From NCBI RefSeq assembly GCF_003386205.1, contig NZ_QRDY01000017.1, positions 48,966-112,965 of the forward strand: 64,000 nucleotides of DNA, written 5' to 3'. Shown here piece by piece: positions 54,831-63,448 of this stretch; position 1 is the first letter of the stretch, and every line of letters starts with the position of its first letter. The DNA is from Cohnella lupini (GTDB lineage Bacteria > Bacillota > Bacilli > Paenibacillales > Paenibacillaceae). A program made the translations under genes and the position numbers. The notes under the pieces were generated by a model. The model saw only the letters and a list, made by a program, of their open reading frames with translations. It ran no database searches and was not told where the DNA came from.

Positions 54831-55733
54831 TCACCATAAACTGCTGTTGTTTATTCTCCGGCTAATATAGTTGGCCATTACCAGTAAAAATAGATTAATG
54901 ACGGAGTTGAATAGACCTACCGCCGAGCTGTAGCTCCAGCCGAACTCCAGAAGCCCCTTCCGATAGACGAAGGAAGAGATTACGTCCGCGGTCTCGTAAG
55001 TCGCCGGGTTGTACAGCAGAATGATCTTCTCGAAGCCTACGTTCAGGAGATTGCCCATTCGCAGTATAAGCATGATCGCGATCGTAGGCATAATACCCGG
55101 TATCGTAATGTAAAAGAGCTGCTTCAGCCGGCTCGCGCCGTCTATCCTCGACGCCTCGTATTGCTCCATATCGACGCTCATCAACGCCGCGATATAGATG
55201 ATGGACTCCCACCCGATGCGTTGCCAAATTTCCGATAAAATATAGATCGGACGGAACAGATGCGCTTTCTGCAGCATCGCCTGTCCGTCGTAACCTAGCG
55301 ACACGAACAATCGATTAATGATTCCGTCCGCGTTCGTAAAGTCGGTAACGATACCGCAAATGACGACTAGCGATATGAAGTAAGGCATATAAGTGATCGT
55401 CTGCGCCGCGCGCTTGAAAGCCTTGTTGCGAACCTCATTGATAAGCAGAGCCAATATAATGGGTGCGGGAAATTCGAATATGAGCGAATAAAAGCTAATG
55501 ACGATCGTATTTTTCAAGATGCGCCAGAAGTAGTAGCTGTTAAAAAAATCGTAAAAATGCTTGAGGCCGACCCAGTCGCTGCCCCATATCCCCTTCATGG
55601 GGGAGTAATCCTTGAAGGCGATCAGCGCCCCGTACATCGGAGCGTAATGAAATACGGCATAGTAAGCGATAACCGGAATCATCATGACGTACAAATATTT
55701 GTTCATCGCGAAATCGCGTACGAATCTGTTCAT
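54831..55733 (-). CDS. Sugar ABC permease, LplB/YteP type
   Basis: A 300-residue permease with six helices (MMIPVIAYYAVFHYAPMYG in helix 1) and EAA loop DMEQYEASRIDGASRLKQLFYITIPG. RBS GAGGTGAG. With its neighbour it forms the import channel for the uronide oligosaccharides. No ATPase gene is nearby; a shared MsmX-like ATPase is expected elsewhere. Confidence 0.92.
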   Translation of the reverse strand: MNRFVRDFAMNKYLYVMMIPVIAYYAVFHYAPMYGALIAFKDYSPMKGIWGSDWVGLKHFYDFFNSYYFWRILKNTIVISFYSLIFEFPAPIILALLINEVRNKAFKRAAQTITYMPYFISLVVICGIVTDFTNADGIINRLFVSLGYDGQAMLQKAHLFRPIYILSEIWQRIGWESIIYIAALMSVDMEQYEASRIDGASRLKQLFYITIPGIMPTIAIMLILRMGNLLNVGFEKIILLYNPATYETADVISSFVYRKGLLEFGWSYSSAVGLFNSVINLFLLVMANYISRRINNSSLW

Positions 55734-55801
55734 GCGACGTCTCTCACCTCAGTTCGAATAAAGGAGGGCGGAAGCTCGCTCGCCCTCCTTCGTCTCATTT
55801 C

Positions 55802-57454
55802 CTACCTAGCGTTATAACGTTGCAACGCGGCGCTCTGGATTTCGATTGCCCGATCCAGCTTCAACGATTTCATTTTGTCCACGTAGCTTTCGAATTTGTC
55901 TATCGGCTCCGAACCCAAGATGATCTTCAGCGTCATCTCGTCGACCAGCGTGTTGATATCGTTCATGATCGTGGCATACTCCGAGCTTTCTTCCGGAGTC
56001 GGCGTCAGAGGAGGCAACGCGTACTTGGCGACGTCCGTATTCTGCCAGATGCCGATGGCATCCCGCTGCGTCTGCAAGGCGAAAAATTGCTCGGCGTAAC
56101 GCTTGTCTTGAATGAACGGACCGTTGTAGCTGCCGCGTACGTACAGCGACATCGCTTGCGCCGGAGCCAGCTTATCCGGATTCTTCATCAGCAGATCGGT
56201 ATATTTCGGATATCCGTCCACCATGTTGTAGCTGACGCCTTCCGTTCCGAAATTGAAGAACATTCTGCCTTCCTCGCTATAGCCGTAGTCCAGCAGCTTG
56301 ACCGCAAGCTCCGGATCCTTCGCCGAAGCCGTAACGGCGACGATTCCGCCGGAGGAATACGCGTTATCCTTCTGGCCGAACTTAGGCGTATCCCCCTTGT
56401 TTAACACCGGATAAGGAGCCGCGACTAATACGGCTTTCGGGTCGTTGCTTGCGACGAGAGGCTGCCACTTTCCAATGCCTCCGCCGGCGTTGCCGATCGA
56501 TGCGCCGGTTGCTCCGGAAGCCATGTTGCCGTCCACCGCTTTGCCGTCCGCGGTCGCGATGTTTTTATCTATCAATCCCTCTTTGTACCACGACTGGAAC
56601 AAGCGCAAGTATTCCTTGAAGCCGCTCTCGGAAGGGCCGAACTTAATGGCTCCGTCCTCCGTATAGAAGCCTCGGTTAACGCCGAATGCACCCATGAAGG
56701 CTCCGTTGCCGGAGTCGTTGAAGAATCGAGGCTTGCTATTGACCGAGAAGGGAGCGGCCGCTCCTTTCTTCTCTTTGAACGCCCGCAGCATAGCCGTCCA
56801 ATCTTCAATCGTCTCGGGGACGGGCAAGCCTAGATCGTCCAGCCAATCCTTGCGGACGATCGGCCCTTGGAACACGCGTAAGTATTCGTCGTAACGAATG
56901 AACGGGAAGGCGTAGTAGCTGCCGTTGTCCGTTTTGACCATCTTGTCTATGTCCGGATTTTCCTGCAGGAACTTCTTCAAATTAGGCGCGTGCTGGTCGA
57001 TCAAGTCGTTCAGCTTCAGGATATAGCCGTCTCCGATCGCCTTCTCGGGTCCGCCCGGGAAATCGTTAAGGAAATTGTACTCGATCATGTCCGGCAGGTT
57101 ACCGGAAGCCAGCATGACGTTCAGCGCTTCCTTCGTCTGACCGGCGGGCGGCGCCGTGAATTTAAGCTTCACGCCCGTCTTTTTCTGCCAATCCTGAAAG
57201 AACGGCACCTCGGCGTGAGTTGCTTTTACGCCTACCAGATTCCCCGTGATTTCTCCCCAATAAACGAGAGTTTTGTCCGTCTTGATCGGGTATGCGGTTG
57301 CCTCCGTTCCTTCTTCAGCTTCCGTCGAAGTTGCCGGACTACTTGCGCTGCCCGTATTCTCTGCCGCGGATTCGTTATCCCCTTTCGAAGAACAAGCGAT
57401 TAACAATGTGCCCAGCATCATGACGATCAAAGTACCCGTTATCAATCTCTTCAT
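55802..57454 (-). CDS. Extracellular solute-binding lipoprotein, LplA-like (first copy)
   Basis: A 550-residue binding protein: signal peptide with lipobox LIAC (Cys about 20), linker, then EVPFFQDWQKKTG, GNLPDMIEYNF, FPGGPEKAIGDGYIL and the C-terminal VDEMTLKIILGSEP. Start at 57454 behind GGAGG; the frame extends upstream by 48 codons without support. It leads the GH88 operon and captures the oligosaccharide for the LplBC-type permeases. Confidence 0.93.
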   Translation of the reverse strand: MKRLITGTLIVMMLGTLLIACSSKGDNESAAENTGSASSPATSTEAEEGTEATAYPIKTDKTLVYWGEITGNLVGVKATHAEVPFFQDWQKKTGVKLKFTAPPAGQTKEALNVMLASGNLPDMIEYNFLNDFPGGPEKAIGDGYILKLNDLIDQHAPNLKKFLQENPDIDKMVKTDNGSYYAFPFIRYDEYLRVFQGPIVRKDWLDDLGLPVPETIEDWTAMLRAFKEKKGAAAPFSVNSKPRFFNDSGNGAFMGAFGVNRGFYTEDGAIKFGPSESGFKEYLRLFQSWYKEGLIDKNIATADGKAVDGNMASGATGASIGNAGGGIGKWQPLVASNDPKAVLVAAPYPVLNKGDTPKFGQKDNAYSSGGIVAVTASAKDPELAVKLLDYGYSEEGRMFFNFGTEGVSYNMVDGYPKYTDLLMKNPDKLAPAQAMSLYVRGSYNGPFIQDKRYAEQFFALQTQRDAIGIWQNTDVAKYALPPLTPTPEESSEYATIMNDINTLVDEMTLKIILGSEPIDKFESYVDKMKSLKLDRAIEIQSAALQRYNAR

Positions 57455-57618
57455 CCATCCAACCTCCGCCATTTGAATATGAGATGCATCTCTCCCACAG
57501 ACTAACGGAAACTTCTTGAACGGCGATATGAGCAAAATCGATAAACGGATGACGAAATGCTGCCGGCGAGATGACGATTTCTCCAAAACGATTCGCAAAA
57601 TCGGAAATCGGGCGTAGC

Positions 57619-57650
57619 AAAAAAGCGCAAGCTCGAAAGCCTGCGCCTTA
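57619..57650 (-). terminator. Terminator of the parvulin-like gene
   Basis: On the minus strand GCGCAGGCT-TTCG-AGCTTGCGC is followed by TTTTTT, 34 bases after the stop codon at 57685. Confidence 0.85.
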
Positions 57651-57684
57651 TTCGGTTTCGGTTATTTCCTGATCTACGATTCTA

Positions 57685-58452
57685 TTAGTCTTCATTCCAT
57701 AAAGAAACATTGACGTTTGCTTGCTTTCGTCTGAGAGAAAGCCATTCTTCGAACAGGATTCCTTCGATTCTCGCTCGAGTCGCTTCATTTAGTTCGGCAG
57801 GATACACTTCTTCTATCTTGACCACGTAAAATTTCTTGTCAATCTCGAAAGGTCCGGCGATCGTTCCCGGAATCACTCCGAAAGCATGCGCGGCAATCGC
57901 TTGGGGAAGTTGCGTCCTTTCGATCCTCCCGACGAACCCTCCGGCAAGCCGGGTGGATTCGTCGATGGAGTACTGACGCGCAAGCGAGAAGAACTCTGCA
58001 CCCTCCATCGTCCTGAATCTAAGCTCGCGCGCAAGCACCCTGTCGTTTACGACGATTTGCGAGAATGCCACCGCGTCGAATAGGGATCGCCGATCCGCGA
58101 AATATGGCTCTACCTTGCCGGAAACCACGTGTTTCCGAACTCGATCGTTCAATATTTTCCTTCGGGCAAAATCAACCAAATCGGATGTAGACAGCAAACG
58201 TTCCGCCAGCCATTTTTCCGTATCCAAGCTTTGATACATCCCTTTTTCCATCTTCCAGTCCGTGACGGCCGCCCGGATTTCCTCCTGACTTGCCGTAATG
58301 CTATGCTCGTCCGCATAAGTAGCAATGAGCGAAATCGTAATATAATCGTCAATCAAGTCAAACTTGCCTTGCAGATTGGCAAATCGCAGAACAGTTCCCA
58401 GAGAATAATTTTCCCCTTCGATTTGAAGCGCAATAACTTGATCAATCTTCAT
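57685..58452 (-). CDS. Cytoplasmic parvulin-like (PpiC-type) protein
   Basis: A 255-residue protein. The N-terminal half (about 1-120) is helical, like the chaperone part of PrsA/SurA-type proteins. The C-terminal half is a PpiC rotamase-like domain with FDAVAFSQIVVND, AEFFSLARQYSIDESTRLAGGFVGRIER, VIPGTIAGPFEIDKKFYVVKIEEV. Unlike PrsA it has no signal peptide or lipobox, so it appears cytoplasmic. I start at 58452 behind GAGGGG. Similar cytoplasmic forms accompany peptide maturation clusters, but none is visible here. Confidence 0.78.
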   Translation of the reverse strand: MKIDQVIALQIEGENYSLGTVLRFANLQGKFDLIDDYITISLIATYADEHSITASQEEIRAAVTDWKMEKGMYQSLDTEKWLAERLLSTSDLVDFARRKILNDRVRKHVVSGKVEPYFADRRSLFDAVAFSQIVVNDRVLARELRFRTMEGAEFFSLARQYSIDESTRLAGGFVGRIERTQLPQAIAAHAFGVIPGTIAGPFEIDKKFYVVKIEEVYPAELNEATRARIEGILFEEWLSLRRKQANVNVSLWNED

Positions 58453-58558
58453 GATGTCAGACCCCTCTACTCGGTAATTTCTATAGACATGAATGGATTG
58501 TATAGAGAGTTTACCAGAACGCAATGAAAGAATAATGAAAAATTTCGCTAAAAAAAGC

Positions 58559-58596
58559 AAAAAACCACGTAGCCTCGAGCTTTACGCGGTTTTTGT
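58559..58596 (-). terminator. Terminator of the lipoprotein gene at 58711
   Basis: On the minus strand AAAAACCGCGTA...TACGTGGTTTTTT forms an imperfect hairpin with a T run, between the lipoprotein gene and the parvulin-like gene. Confidence 0.65.
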
Positions 58597-58710
58597 ACGA
58601 AAATATTTTATTTTTCGGAATTTTCTCATTCATATCGTTTCTTCTTCCGTCTCAGCCCTGGTATCCGGCAGCCTAGGAAAGAGACCCTCCTCGACTGCCG
58701 CTTTTTATTA

Positions 58711-59238
58711 TCAATCTACGTTAGCAAGCTTCCCTAATCCTTTGAATGCCTCGAATATTTTAGTATCGATTCTAGGAACCGGATTTTTTCCATAATTGAT
58801 TTTGTACGTATCGATTCCACTTCTTTTAAGCCACAAAGAAGAGATAATTGGAATATCGACACGATAAGATTGAGAAGAATAAGTAGCCCAAAAACTCCCT
58901 AGATATATTCTTTCATTACCCGCGACCACAACGAAAGGTTTACCATTTGAAGATATCTTTCCTTCCAACCTTTCCTCTAAACTAATGCCTTCCTTCATCA
59001 TAAATTCATGATTCGTCCAATTGTATGATTTCATTTCCTTGTCGTTAAGCACTGGTATAGTTTCTAAGGGAAGATCATTAAGCTTTTTACTCATAGCTTC
59101 GGCTGCAGAAAGGTCTTTAACCAAATAAATTGAGAATTTATTTGCAACGCTCTCCTTTTTACCGATATTACAGCCAACAATTAGGAATAGCATTACATTC
59201 AGAATTACAAATAATTTTATTTTGTTGGATGATATCAT
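58711..59238 (-). CDS. Hypothetical lipoprotein
   Basis: A 175-residue protein with a signal peptide (about 8-21) and lipobox IVGC (Cys about 23). The mature part has VVVAGNERIYLGSFWATYSS and IDTYKINYGKNPVPRIDT, a mixed alpha/beta composition; I do not recognise the family. Base composition is more AT-rich than most of the window, hinting at a different history for 58.7-62.8 kb. RBS GAGAGGG. Confidence 0.7.
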   Translation of the reverse strand: MISSNKIKLFVILNVMLFLIVGCNIGKKESVANKFSIYLVKDLSAAEAMSKKLNDLPLETIPVLNDKEMKSYNWTNHEFMMKEGISLEERLEGKISSNGKPFVVVAGNERIYLGSFWATYSSQSYRVDIPIISSLWLKRSGIDTYKINYGKNPVPRIDTKIFEAFKGLGKLANVD

Positions 59239-59425
59239 AAGAATCCCTCTCTTTAATTTAGACGCTCATGATAGTTTAGACGTTAGATATTTATAAAGGT
59301 TTTATTTTATGGAATTTCATCCAGTATTAACATTACCGTTACGAAGTTCCCCCGCTTTAAAAGAAAAAGACACCTCTTTGTATTAAGGGGTGTCAACTCG
59401 GTATACCTGTGGTAAGGAGGTGTAG

Positions 59426-59785
59426 ACCCACGCGAAGCCGCACTATAGTCGGGTTTTCCGACCATAACAAACGCCAATCCTAAACGAAGCCCCGCCATGG
59501 TCGGGTTTTCCGACCATAACAAACCCAACCCCATGCGATGCCGCACTATAGTCGGGTTTTCCGACCATAAAAAGCCCAATCCCACGCGAAGCCCCGCCAT
59601 GGTCGGGTTTTCCGACCATAACAAACCCAACCCCACGCGATGCCGCGCCATAGTCGGATTTTCCGACCATCACAAACGCAAACCCTCGCGATGCCCCGCC
59701 ATGGTCGGGTTTTCCGACCATCACAAACGCAAACCCTCGCGATGCCGCGCCATAGTCGGATTTTCCGACCAGAACAAACCCAAAT
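59426..59785. repeat. Hairpin-bearing tandem repeat, 51-bp period, seven copies
   Basis: GTCGGGTTTTCCGACCAT recurs with its GGG at 59451, 59503, 59554, 59605, 59656, 59707 and 59758 (steps 52, 51, 51, 51, 51, 51). Most copies form a stem (GGTCGG-GTTTT-CCGACC). Between hairpins lies AACAAACCCAACCC and GCGATGCCGC. In alternate copies ATGGTC swaps with ATAGTC, giving a partial two-unit periodicity. Several frames on both strands stay open because 51 is divisible by three; none looks like a real gene. Confidence 0.95.
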
Positions 59786-59795
59786 CGGGGATAGT

Positions 59796-60350
59796 CTATC
59801 CTACTTGTTCAACGCTTTGCGTAACGGATTTTTTGGCAATGATTCTTGCGGGAATGCCTACTGCGACGGTATTCGGAGGCACGTCTTGAAGAACGACTGC
59901 GTTCGCTCCAATAATGGCGTTATCACCGACAACAATGCCTCCAATTAGTTTAGCACCTGCGCTAATGGTCACCCCATTACCTACAATTGGATTCGAATGA
60001 TTGTGATCTGACCCATCACCGTCACGTTCACCAAGTGTAACTTGCTGAAGAAGAGTGCAATTTTCTCCTATAACCGAAAGTCCTCCAACCACTATTCCAT
60101 TAGAGTGTCGAATTATAAGACCTTTACCGATAACGCAGCCTAAACAAAAATCAGCGCCTGTTAACGAAATGTTTAGCATTCTTATTAGTTTTGCCGGTAG
60201 ATATAATTTGCGATTGTACAGCTTTGATTGTAACCTCAACAACGCGATTGATAGAACGCCCGAATCAGTAACGATATGTTTCAAAATGGTTAGTGTTCTT
60301 GGACGACGACCAATCAGCCTCTTGACGTCATCACGCAACAAATCCTTCAC
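59796..60350 (-). CDS. Hexapeptide-repeat acetyltransferase, serine acetyltransferase-like
   Basis: A 184-residue protein with a GTG start. The C-terminal half is a left-handed beta helix with repeats such as IGKGLIIRH, IVVGGLSVIG, ISAGAKLIGGIVVGDNAIIGANAVVLQDV. HSNGIVVGG holds the likely catalytic His, as in CysE. It lacks the full N-terminal domain of CysE and may instead acetylate a sugar or surface polymer. It ends 11 bases before the hairpin repeat array. No cysteine-synthesis gene is near. Confidence 0.85.
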   Translation of the reverse strand: MKDLLRDDVKRLIGRRPRTLTILKHIVTDSGVLSIALLRLQSKLYNRKLYLPAKLIRMLNISLTGADFCLGCVIGKGLIIRHSNGIVVGGLSVIGENCTLLQQVTLGERDGDGSDHNHSNPIVGNGVTISAGAKLIGGIVVGDNAIIGANAVVLQDVPPNTVAVGIPARIIAKKSVTQSVEQVG

Positions 60351-60515
60351 CTCTTCGTAGTGTGATACATGGACACTCTTTGTGTTTCATATCGTATCAT
60401 ACTATAAGATCCTTTTATACCATTTTTAAACATTTCAGAGTCCCACTCTCTAAGTTGCTAAGTTTACATTTATGGCATTACAGCTATAGGCGCTTTGGGT
60501 CAATAAAAGATTCTG

Positions 60516-60556
60516 AAAAAAAAAGAGATGGCTACCAAATGGCAACCATCTCTTCT
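60516..60556 (-). terminator. Terminator of the FMN reductase gene
   Basis: AAGAGATGG...CCATCTCTT forms a stem, with a run of T on the minus strand, about 35 bases after the stop at 60591. Confidence 0.85.
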
Positions 60557-60590
60557 ATCTATATTCCAACAACAATTATGCAGACAGAAA

Positions 60591-61130
60591 TTAACGCAGG
60601 GTTTTCAACGCGCCGCTCCATGCCAACACTTGATCAAGCATTCCGTTAACGTTCGTAAGGTGGTAATCCGCAGGTTTCAGCACGGAACCGTTCTCGAAAT
60701 CGGTGTATAAGGATAAAGCTACTTGCACGCGAACGTCCGCAACGGACAATTCTCCCAAGATACCTCTTAGATGTTCAGCGGCGCGAGCTCCGCCAACAGA
60801 TCCGTAACTTACGATACCAGCCGCTTTATTGTACCAAGCGTCCCGTGCATAATCCAATGCATTCTTCAAGGCTCCAGAAATGCTATGATTGTATTCTTGA
60901 GCGATGAATACGAAACCGTCCAAGCTTGCGAGCTTAGTATTCCAAGCCGTCGCTTGTTCCGTTGCATCGGCTTCGCCTAGAAGGGGAAGTTTATAATCTG
61001 CAATATCAACGATCTCATAGTTCGCATCTCCGCGTTTGTCGGCAAGGCCTTTCAGCCAATTTCCTACTTGCGGACTTAAGCGACCTTGACGAGTGCTTCC
61101 TAGAATAATACCGATATTAAGCTTTGACAT
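60591..61130 (-). CDS. NADPH-dependent FMN reductase (YhdA/ArsH-like)
   Basis: A 179-residue flavodoxin-fold enzyme. The phosphate loop GSTRQGRLSPQVGNWL and the second motif AQEYNHSISGALKNALDYA are complete; VSYGSVGGARAAEHLR follows. Family members reduce FMN, azo dyes or quinones with NADPH. Excellent RBS (AAGGAGG). It is monocistronic and convergent with nothing; the AlkD-like gene is divergent. Different subfamily from the SsuE-like enzyme at 29835. Confidence 0.92.
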   Translation of the reverse strand: MSKLNIGIILGSTRQGRLSPQVGNWLKGLADKRGDANYEIVDIADYKLPLLGEADATEQATAWNTKLASLDGFVFIAQEYNHSISGALKNALDYARDAWYNKAAGIVSYGSVGGARAAEHLRGILGELSVADVRVQVALSLYTDFENGSVLKPADYHLTNVNGMLDQVLAWSGALKTLR

Positions 61131-61352
61131 TTGATATTCCTCCTTAAAATTTATATATGTTTTGCCTTCAACTTAAAAGACAGACCATTCATTTTTATTA
61201 TAGAAGTTACCCTATCAATAGTCAAGTTAACAGCTACTATAGACGAAATTACAGCTGGTAGTGCGATCACAAACTATTAAATCTGATATAGTAATCATAA
61301 TAGAATACTGATTCCTAAACGCAAATCCACAATTGAGAAGGAAGTGCTAATA

Positions 61353-62060
61353 ATGAATTTAGAACTGGTAATGCAGGAGCTTGAAGCTCTCGGAAAGCAA
61401 CGAACCAAGAAAATTTACGAATCCAATGGCGCTCTCGAACCGCTTTTTGGAGTAGCTACAGGCGAAATGAAGCCCATCTTCAAAAAAACAAAAATAAATC
61501 AAGCTTTGGCCGAACAGCTTTACGCAACAGGGAACTACGATGCCATGTATTTTGCCGGAATAATCGCAGATCCCAAAGCGATGACTGAAGCGGATTTCGA
61601 ACGTTGGATCGATGCCGCTTATTTCTATATGCTGTCCGATTTTGTAGTAGCGGTAACTTTGGCGGAAACGGACATTGCGCAAAATGTGGCCGATAAATGG
61701 ATTGCAAGCGGCGATGAGCTAAGAATGTCGGCTGGCTGGAGCTGTTACTGTTGGCTAATGGGAAATCGTCCGGATGGTGAATTTGCCGTAAGCAAGATTG
61801 CCGATTTGCTTGAACTTGCGAAAAATACGATTCACGAATCTCCCGAACGCGCTAAATTCGCTATGAATAATTTTATATTCACGGTGGCGACATCCTATTT
61901 GCCGCTCCATGATGAGGCAGTCGAAACCGCTAAAGCAGTCGGCCCAGTAGAAGTCATACGTGACAAGAAAAAAAGCAGCTTCCTGCTCGCTTCCGAACGT
62001 ATTCAAAAGGAAGTAGAAAAGGGGAGAATTGGATTCAAACGCAAACATGTAAGATGTTAG
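61353..62060 (+). CDS. DNA alkylation repair protein, AlkD-like HEAT-repeat family
   Basis: A 235-residue all-helical protein that starts with QELEALGKQRTKKIYESNGA and has GVATGEMKPIFKKTK near residue 30-45, as AlkC/AlkD-like proteins do. The HEAT-like helices bind DNA around damaged bases in AlkD, a glycosylase for alkylated purines. Some relatives lack activity, and catalytic Trp/Asp residues cannot be assigned here. ATG at 61353 is 10 bases after AGAAGGA; the GTG at 61344 is too close to it. Its stop overlaps the convergent GNAT gene by 4 bases. Confidence 0.8.
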   Translation: MNLELVMQELEALGKQRTKKIYESNGALEPLFGVATGEMKPIFKKTKINQALAEQLYATGNYDAMYFAGIIADPKAMTEADFERWIDAAYFYMLSDFVVAVTLAETDIAQNVADKWIASGDELRMSAGWSCYCWLMGNRPDGEFAVSKIADLLELAKNTIHESPERAKFAMNNFIFTVATSYLPLHDEAVETAKAVGPVEVIRDKKKSSFLLASERIQKEVEKGRIGFKRKHVRC

Positions 62061-62587
62061 ACTGTATCAAACTTAGTTAAAACCTCGCCTATATTACTCC
62101 ACTCATATGTAAGCATCATCAAATCAGCGCCTGCGATTTTTATCTTCTCTGATTTGATTAAACTAGCACCGTAATATTCATAAAAAAAGCGGGTTTTATT
62201 ATTTTCCAATACCTCGACGAAAATTCTAGTAAAGTCGAGTTCTTCAAATTGGAGAAAAAGTTGTTTCAGCAGTTGCTTTCCAATGCCTCTTCCTTGATAT
62301 TCTTCAAGCAAGTAAATGGAAGTTATATCGCCGGAATTATCGGCATTATTGCTCTCCCTTTTTCCGCAATCCGCAAATCCTACGATTTCCCCCGCATTGT
62401 TTAATGCAACATATACATGGGTTCCTTCTTTAGAGATATTACGATTCCACAAGTCAGTTCGTTCGGCATAGGACAGCTTCCTTAAAAATTCATCGGGAAT
62501 AATGTTTTTATAAGTTGATCTCCAACTATCGACGTGTACCTTCGCTATTCCCCTTGCGTCCATTAAATTAGCTTTTCTTATGCACAT
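62057..62587 (-). CDS. GNAT-family N-acetyltransferase
   Basis: A 176-residue acetyltransferase. It begins IRKANLMDARGIAKVHVDSWRSTYKNII, and the acetyl-CoA loop is YLLEEYQGRGIGKQLLKQL (Q/RxxGxG/A). NKTRFFYEYYGASLI is the typical C-terminal motif. The substrate, an amine of a small molecule or protein, is unknown. RBS GGGAGG. Confidence 0.9.
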   Translation of the reverse strand: MCIRKANLMDARGIAKVHVDSWRSTYKNIIPDEFLRKLSYAERTDLWNRNISKEGTHVYVALNNAGEIVGFADCGKRESNNADNSGDITSIYLLEEYQGRGIGKQLLKQLFLQFEELDFTRIFVEVLENNKTRFFYEYYGASLIKSEKIKIAGADLMMLTYEWSNIGEVLTKFDTV

Positions 62588-62798
62588 TGAATCCGCCTCC
62601 CTGCATTAACAAGATCATATTTTAAACATCTATTACAAAATAATCCATCTACTTATATTCAATACCCAAATTCTTAATCCTGCCCTGCAGAATTGGACTA
62701 TTAATAAATTAGGAAATTGGCACTTTTCAAGTGTCAGTCTTCCTTGTATCTTAATTAACTATGATCATTAAAAATGGACTACAAAAGGGGACAAGCCT

Positions 62799-63404
62799 AT
62801 GAAGGTTGAACCGATTATTTTGCAAGGAGTACGAGTAACCCTCGTTCCCATGGAAGCTTCTCATATAGCTGCGCTTTACGATGCGTTGAACGATCCGGAA
62901 ATATGGACGTTTTCCCCTCCCGGTATGCGAAATGTAGCTGATATGAAAACTTATGTGGAGACAGCTTTGGAGGAACGAGCTAGAGGAGTCTGCATGCCCT
63001 TCGTCATTTATGACATGGAGGCAGATCGTCTAGTGGGTACAACCAGGTTTGCTGACATTTCCGCCCCCCATCGACATCTGGAAATTGGTTGGACGGCTCT
63101 TGCCCGAGAAGTATGGAGAACTCGAGTCAATACCGAGTGCAAATATTTGCTATTGAAACATTGCTTCGAGACATTGGGTACGGTTCGCGTGCAGCTTAAG
63201 GCCGATTCCCGAAACACCCGATCATTAAGGGCGATGGAGCGTATTGGGGCTACTCCGGAAGGAATCCACCGCAGCAATCGGATTTTAGGCGATGGCTACA
63301 TCAGAGACACTGCCTACTATAGCTTCATAGCTTCAGAATGGGCGAACGTAAAAAAAAATCTGGAAAGCATGCTTGGCGGTCAGACAACCATAGGAACAAA
63401 ATAA
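62799..63404 (+). CDS. GNAT-family acetyltransferase, RimJ/RimL-like
   Basis: A 201-residue enzyme with GVRVTLVPMEASHIAALYDAL at the start, HLEIGWTALAREVWRTRVNTECKYLLLKHCFE around the CoA site, and NTRSLRAMERIGATPEGIHR at the end, which is the RimJ/RimL-type layout. These acetylate N-termini of proteins or small amines; the true target is unknown. RBS AAAGGGG. Confidence 0.9.
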   Translation: MKVEPIILQGVRVTLVPMEASHIAALYDALNDPEIWTFSPPGMRNVADMKTYVETALEERARGVCMPFVIYDMEADRLVGTTRFADISAPHRHLEIGWTALAREVWRTRVNTECKYLLLKHCFETLGTVRVQLKADSRNTRSLRAMERIGATPEGIHRSNRILGDGYIRDTAYYSFIASEWANVKKNLESMLGGQTTIGTK

Positions 63405-63428
63405 AGCCCGCGGTTTCCGCGGACTTCA
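63405..63428. terminator. Convergent terminator between the GNAT and ABC-2 genes
   Basis: AGCCCGCGG-TTT-CCGCGGACT forms a short strong stem between the two converging genes. A T-rich stretch follows on the minus strand. Confidence 0.6.
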
Positions 63429-63448
63429 TTCGGACATGATGTCCTTCT

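Noticed and set aside
59307..59948. Several overlapping frames on both strands through the hairpin array as repeat proteins
   Set aside because: At least four frames are open at once, which reflects the period and a lack of stops in one unit. One of them crosses the acetyltransferase gene in antisense.
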